A stretch of DNA of 46,061 bases from an uncultured Bacteroidia bacterium (GTDB lineage: Bacteria; Bacteroidota; Bacteroidia; Bacteroidales; UBA932). Below are positions 42,264-46,061 of the stretch, piece by piece. The stretch is taken from assembly GCA_902778855.1 (NCBI GenBank), contig CACYZM010000035.1, positions 1-46,061 of the forward strand. Direction: 5' to 3'. The position numbers were made by a program, and so were the translations under genes. The notes under the pieces were generated by a model. That model was not told where the DNA came from. It saw nothing but the letters and a program-made list of their open reading frames with translations, and made no database searches. Every line of letters begins with the position of its first letter. The stretch's first letter is position 1.

Positions 42264-43363
42264 AATTTTTCGGTAAGTAGGTAATAGGCGATGTCGGAGG
42301 CCTTCTGCAGGTCTTCGTACAGGATGAATTCGTCGTTGCCGTGCGGGTTCTGGGCGCCAACCCCGAGGTTGATGGCCTTGAGCCCCGTGTGGTTGTAGGT
42401 ATTGGCGTCGCTTCCGCCCATGGTGGGCTGGGGGACGGCTTCGAGCCCGCAGGCCGCAGCCGCCTTGGCGAAGCGCTTGTAGGGAATGTCGTCTTCGAGG
42501 ATCTCATAGGGACGGAAATCCCACTCCCAGTCCGCCTCGAGGGTGCCGCCGTACTTCTCGCAGGTCTGCCGGAAGTCGGCGAGGATGCTGTTCAGGCAGG
42601 CTTCGCCCTCTTCGCGGGTGGCACTGCGGATTTCACCTTTGAGGAAGACGTCGTCGCAGACCACGTTTGTGCCGGTGCCGCCGCAGACGACGCCGATGTT
42701 CGCGTTCGCCATGTTCCCGCGCCATCCGAAGGGGAAGCGGGAAATGGCTTCGCCCGCGATGCGGATGGCGTTGACCCCGTTTTCGGGCGCGATGCCGGCG
42801 TGGGCACTCTTGCCCTTTACGTGGAACGTGAACTGGATCATGCCGCAGGTGGCCTGGACGAAGTTGCCCGGGCGCATGAAGGAGTCGAAGACGAACCCAT
42901 AGCGGATGCCGGGCGCGGGCTTGTAGGAGAGCGACCCGGCCATGGTGGTTTCCTCGCACACGGAGAACAGCAGCGTGGCGGGCTGCAGCGTGCCGGCCTT
43001 CGCCGCCTTTTCGACGGCATACAGGATCTCGGACACGCCGCCCCGGTCGTCCACGCCGAGCGGGGTGGTGCCGTCCGAGGTGATGCGATCGGCCAGGAAG
43101 CGATGCTTCAGCCCGGCGGTGGAGCGGGGCGTGTCCATATGGGCGGCGAGGAAGAATTCCCCGCCACCCAGGATGGGCACGATGACATTGCCGGCATTGC
43201 CGCCCGAAAGCTTCGCGGCGTCGTCCATATGGGCCTCGAGGCCCAGTTTGCCGACAAAGTCCCGGATGTACTCCGCCACAGGCAATTCCTGCGATGAGAC
43301 GGCATCTATGCTCGTCAGCTCCAGAAAGATCTGCTGCAGACGGGCGTCGAGTTTACATTCCAT
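42260..43363 (-). CDS. M20-family metallopeptidase (PepT-like)
   Basis: 367 residues from MECKLDARLQQIF, with no signal peptide, so cytoplasmic. The metal and catalytic residues are in place: AAHMDTP (His75, Asp77), GVDDRGGV (Asp105 or 106), CEETTMAG (Glu137, Glu138), and a late GGSDANTYNHTG block with the last His. It resembles tripeptidase T-type enzymes that split short peptides. Its start overlaps the upstream lipoprotein gene by 11 nt and its stop overlaps the S51 gene by 4 nt. Confidence 0.88.
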   Translation of the reverse strand: MECKLDARLQQIFLELTSIDAVSSQELPVAEYIRDFVGKLGLEAHMDDAAKLSGGNAGNVIVPILGGGEFFLAAHMDTPRSTAGLKHRFLADRITSDGTTPLGVDDRGGVSEILYAVEKAAKAGTLQPATLLFSVCEETTMAGSLSYKPAPGIRYGFVFDSFMRPGNFVQATCGMIQFTFHVKGKSAHAGIAPENGVNAIRIAGEAISRFPFGWRGNMANANIGVVCGGTGTNVVCDDVFLKGEIRSATREEGEACLNSILADFRQTCEKYGGTLEADWEWDFRPYEILEDDIPYKRFAKAAAACGLEAVPQPTMGGSDANTYNHTGLKAINLGVGAQNPHGNDEFILYEDLQKASDIAYYLLTEKL

Positions 43364-44375
43364 AGACGACCAGGTTATAGAGCCAGAGGAACTTCTGGTC
43401 GGTGCAGTTGCCGTGGACGATGCCGATGTATATCTCCTTGCCGGCATAGGCCGAGAGGTCGACCTGGTCGGTCACACCGTCGTAGTAGGAACTGTCGAGG
43501 GTCTTCCAGTCCTGCACGATGTCCGCGTCACGGCAGTTGTCGATCGTGATGGGTGATTCGGAGGCGATGACGCGATAGCTTTCCTCGGAATAGCTCTTGG
43601 AGCCCGTTTCGAGGGTGAATTCGAGCACGACCTGTGCCCGTTTTCCAATCGCGATCTTGGGCGAGATCAGATAGTTCTCGGGGCTGAGGGCGCCGGCTGC
43701 ACTGAGGTAGGAGTCGGAGCATGCCCCGCGTTTGTAGAACTCCCAGCAATAACCGTCGCCGTCCTTGTCGATGATCTGCCAGGTCGACGGGATGCTCTGC
43801 AGGAAGGACTCTTCAAAGTAGAAGACCTTGTCGGGCGCAAGCGTATACCGGAGGATGGACGTGGGCTTGTTGGCCCGGCAGTCCGGGGAGTCCTCCAGGA
43901 CCATATAGAACGAGGCACCCGCCTTGACTTTCATATTGAGGTTGATCCGTCCGAAATACTCGCCGGCTGGAATGACGATGGAGCCGGTCATGGAATTCGG
44001 GTCGAACCCGGACGAGAGGATCTCGTACTCCTCTCCGTACACGGCTTCGGTCCGGAGAGTGTCCACGGTGGCGGGGTCCGTCCCGGCGGGAACGGCGGTC
44101 ACGTAGGCGCTTTCATTCCGCAGGTAGAAGACCTGTTCGGCGATGCGGTATCTGACGGTCACGGCGGCCGTGGAATGCGCGATGAGCTGCACGCAGATGG
44201 CGTCCTCGCCCACGACGGCGTTTTCTTTGGAGAACAGGCCTCCGCTGAAACTCTGTCCGTTTTCGTAGGGGCTGTATTCAAAGAACTGTTCTCCCTGATA
44301 GGTCCAGTCCTGTTCCTGGCAGGCCGTCAAGACTGCCAGCGCGGCTGCGAAAAGTAAGATTATCTTGTGTTTCAT
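43353..44375 (-). CDS. Surface lipoprotein with jelly-roll (choice-of-anchor J-like) domain
   Basis: 340 residues. The lipobox ends in VLTAC (Cys19). The N-terminal ~170 residues are beta-rich, with the IPAGEYFGRINLNMKV element seen in DUF4843-type SusCD partner lipoproteins. The C-terminal ~150 residues have the choice-of-anchor J pattern (YFEESFLQSIPSTWQIIDKD, LISPKIAIG, IYIGIVHGN). It lies directly after susD and probably binds the substrate at the cell surface. The ligand is unknown. Confidence 0.72.
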   Translation of the reverse strand: MKHKIILLFAAALAVLTACQEQDWTYQGEQFFEYSPYENGQSFSGGLFSKENAVVGEDAICVQLIAHSTAAVTVRYRIAEQVFYLRNESAYVTAVPAGTDPATVDTLRTEAVYGEEYEILSSGFDPNSMTGSIVIPAGEYFGRINLNMKVKAGASFYMVLEDSPDCRANKPTSILRYTLAPDKVFYFEESFLQSIPSTWQIIDKDGDGYCWEFYKRGACSDSYLSAAGALSPENYLISPKIAIGKRAQVVLEFTLETGSKSYSEESYRVIASESPITIDNCRDADIVQDWKTLDSSYYDGVTDQVDLSAYAGKEIYIGIVHGNCTDQKFLWLYNLVVYGM

Positions 44376-44387
44376 GGTAGTTGTCTG

Positions 44388-45824
44388 TTAATAGCCCGGG
44401 TTGTTTACGAGAAGGGTGTTCACGTCCAGCTCGGAAGTTCCGATGCTGGCCACGACACGGTAGTCGTCGTAGGGGATCGTAGGCATGCCGGCGGGCCGGG
44501 CGATGTCTTTGCCGAGACGCTTGAGGTCGAAGAAGCGGTGTCCTTCGAAGGCGAGTTCGATGCGGCGCTGAAGGAGGACTTCCTCCAGGACGCCGGAGTC
44601 GGGCACATCGGTGTCGGTCAGTCCGCGTTTGTTGCGGAGGAGATTGACGTCGGCGCGCGCCTTGCTGATATCGTTCAGATGGGCATAGGCTTCGGCCCGG
44701 TTGAGGTAGATCTCCGAGATCCGGATGAGGGGAATGTCGTCGAGGCCGAACTGTCCGCCCCAGCTGTTGAACTTGGTGGACCACCACAGGTTCTGCCCGT
44801 TGAAGTGCACCTTGCGCAGGGCGCCGGCCCGGGTGTCCTGGTCCATGTCGATCAAAGCCATGAAGTCGGGCGTGACGGAAAGCTGGGCGTCGCCGGCTCC
44901 CTTGCCGTCGCCGTAGCCTTCCGCATCGCGGTTGCCGTTGTCGACGGTGCCGTACATTGAGTGCAGCGACGAGGAAGCGAGGCTCTCCGTTTCGGTGAAG
45001 TGGAGCTGCCAGAGGGATTCCCGTCCCTTGGAGAAGACGTCGGTGTAGGTGCCGGCATAGATGTCGACGCCGGAGTTCTTGATGACGAAGTCTGCCGCGT
45101 CGATCGCGTCACGCCATTCGCCCATATAGAGATATACTCTCGACTGGAGCGCTTTGACGGTCATGGCCGAAACCCGGTAGACCGAGCCTGTGGGCTTGGT
45201 GTTGGCCAGGCACTCGTAGGCCTCGTTCAGGTCGTCGGAAATCGCTTTCCAGACGGTCTCCACATTGGCGCGGGCCACCATCGAACTTTCGGCCACATTG
45301 TCCGAATCGTTGAAGAAAGGCTTGGTGATGAGCGGGACGCAGAGGTTGAAGTTCTGCACTTCGTGCCCCGGCATCCGGCCGTAGATGGCGGCGAGGTAGA
45401 AGTAGTTGTAGGCTCTCAGGAACAGGGCTTCGCCGCGGATGGCCTTGGCCTTGTCGGTGGTCGGGAGCGTGTTGAGGATTTCCAGGGCTTCGTTGAGCGA
45501 TTCGATCAACTCGTAGGCCGAACCCCAGATGTCCATATGGTAGCGCGGGATGAAGTTGTACTGCCTGTTATACCGGCTGGCGCCCGGAGTGGGCTGCAGG
45601 TTGTCGCCCATTACATCGGGCAGGCAGATGAGGTCGCGGGCCGTGTAGGTCGGACTCTGCATCAGGTCGTAGACGCCCACGATGAGGCCTTCGCAACCTT
45701 CTTCCGTCCGGATCTTGCTTTCGTCGAGCGCGTGCTTCGTGTTGATATCGAGCAGACTGTTGCAGGAGGCGGCAAGCAGCGCCGCCATCAGGCATGCAGC
45801 AAGGGTATAGATATGTTTCTTCAT
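44388..45824 (-). CDS. SusD/RagB family surface lipoprotein
   Basis: 478 residues. The lipobox ends in LAASC (Cys21), followed by NSLLDI. N-terminal TPR-like helices (SLNEALEILNTLP, AKAIRGEALFLRAYNYFYLA) and the C-terminal block LIRISEIYLNRAEAYAHL are standard SusD. It forms the lid of the SusC channel and binds ligand outside. No glycan-degrading enzyme follows; the operon instead carries peptidases, which suggests a peptide or protein ligand, as for RagAB. Confidence 0.93.
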   Translation of the reverse strand: MKKHIYTLAACLMAALLAASCNSLLDINTKHALDESKIRTEEGCEGLIVGVYDLMQSPTYTARDLICLPDVMGDNLQPTPGASRYNRQYNFIPRYHMDIWGSAYELIESLNEALEILNTLPTTDKAKAIRGEALFLRAYNYFYLAAIYGRMPGHEVQNFNLCVPLITKPFFNDSDNVAESSMVARANVETVWKAISDDLNEAYECLANTKPTGSVYRVSAMTVKALQSRVYLYMGEWRDAIDAADFVIKNSGVDIYAGTYTDVFSKGRESLWQLHFTETESLASSSLHSMYGTVDNGNRDAEGYGDGKGAGDAQLSVTPDFMALIDMDQDTRAGALRKVHFNGQNLWWSTKFNSWGGQFGLDDIPLIRISEIYLNRAEAYAHLNDISKARADVNLLRNKRGLTDTDVPDSGVLEEVLLQRRIELAFEGHRFFDLKRLGKDIARPAGMPTIPYDDYRVVASIGTSELDVNTLLVNNPGY

Positions 45825-45836
45825 GGTCGTGTGTCT

Positions 45837-46061
45837 TTAGAAGTTAAGCTTTAAGCCTGCGCTGACGCTCTTGGACTGCGGGTAGAGACCCCGGTCGTTG
45901 CCGATGGATTCGGGATCGTAGCCGCCGTAGTTCGTGAGGGTGTAGATGTTGTACGCGTCGACAAAAATCTGAAGGCCGCTCAGCCGGATCTTCTTGAGCA
46001 TCGTGGCGGGGAAGTCGTAGCTGAAGGTGACGTTCTTGAGCTTCAGGAAATCGGTGGATTC
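45837..46061 (-). CDS. SusC/RagA TonB-dependent receptor, C-terminal end only
   Basis: The last 74 codons of a SusC-type outer-membrane channel, open at the window edge. The final barrel strands carry the typical pattern (FLKLKNVTFSYDFP, LSGLQIFVDAYNIYTLTNYG, GYDPES) and the chain ends in Phe (AGLKLNF). The partner SusD starts 12 nt after its stop. The remainder lies to the right of the window. Confidence 0.93.
   Translation of the reverse strand, partial: ESTDFLKLKNVTFSYDFPATMLKKIRLSGLQIFVDAYNIYTLTNYGGYDPESIGNDRGLYPQSKSVSAGLKLNF

Overview
The window looks like a chromosome segment of a fairly GC-rich member of the Bacteroidota, most likely Bacteroidales. The evidence is a SusC/SusD pair, an A/V-type ATPase operon that includes the Bacteroidota-specific DUF2764 protein, a sodium-pumping methylmalonyl-CoA decarboxylase operon, a rSAM-associated lipoprotein family, many lipoprotein signal peptides, and repeated promoters of the Bacteroidota type (TAnnTTTG at -7, TTG/TTTG about 20 nt upstream). 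The species cannot be named from this alone.

Layout. 1-400: two unrelated long inverted-repeat elements. 535-6419: a lipoprotein serpin facing a three-gene operon (C69 dipeptidase, POT peptide transporter, broken nhaA). 6525-13593: A/V-type ATPase operon ntpE-DUF2764-A-B-D-I-K, read leftwards, with a one-base frame break in ntpD. 13713-16106: a repeat-rich zone holding a REP-associated (RAYT-like) Y1 transposase, an EcsC-family gene, three copies of a ~142-bp palindromic element and an 18-bp tandem array grown from the end of one copy. 16143-20722: a frame-broken small gene, an outer-membrane-like protein, a membrane Ser/Thr kinase, a kinase-linked protein and a broken FN3/LRR lipoprotein. 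20884-22904: a visibly AT-rich islet of six tiny genes ending in a stand-alone LHH (HNH/ENDO VII) nuclease toxin module, followed by a fourth palindromic element. 23175-26643: lipoprotein, MATE exporter, AlkZ-related protein, VanX-like D,D-dipeptidase. 26727-32727: TPR protein, YebC, methylmalonyl-CoA epimerase and mmdA-D-C-B. 32884-35237: recF, DUF721/dciA, pdxB. 35383-37881: lysA-ffh. 37947-39519: redox/lipoprotein trio. 39617: tRNA-Ser(GGA). 39813-46061: SusC (partial), SusD, lipoprotein, M20 peptidase, cyanophycinase-like S51 peptidase and a YfcC transporter, read leftwards as one operon.

How the genes fit together. Two themes stand out. The first is a sodium economy: methylmalonyl-CoA decarboxylase makes a sodium gradient at the end of the succinate-propionate pathway, and the NtpK rotor subunit carries the residues that bind sodium in Enterococcus hirae NtpK, so the ATPase may use that gradient. 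The nearby Na+/H+ antiporter gene nhaA is broken. The second is peptide use: a dipeptidase with a peptide permease, and a SusCD operon that carries only peptidases and a transporter.

The parts most likely to be new are the fixed-length palindromic elements clustered around the RAYT gene, and the AT-rich tiny-gene cassette with the LHH nuclease. At least four genes (nhaA, ntpD, the gene at 16143, the FN3/LRR lipoprotein) show frame breaks, which may be real decay or sequence error; raw reads would decide.
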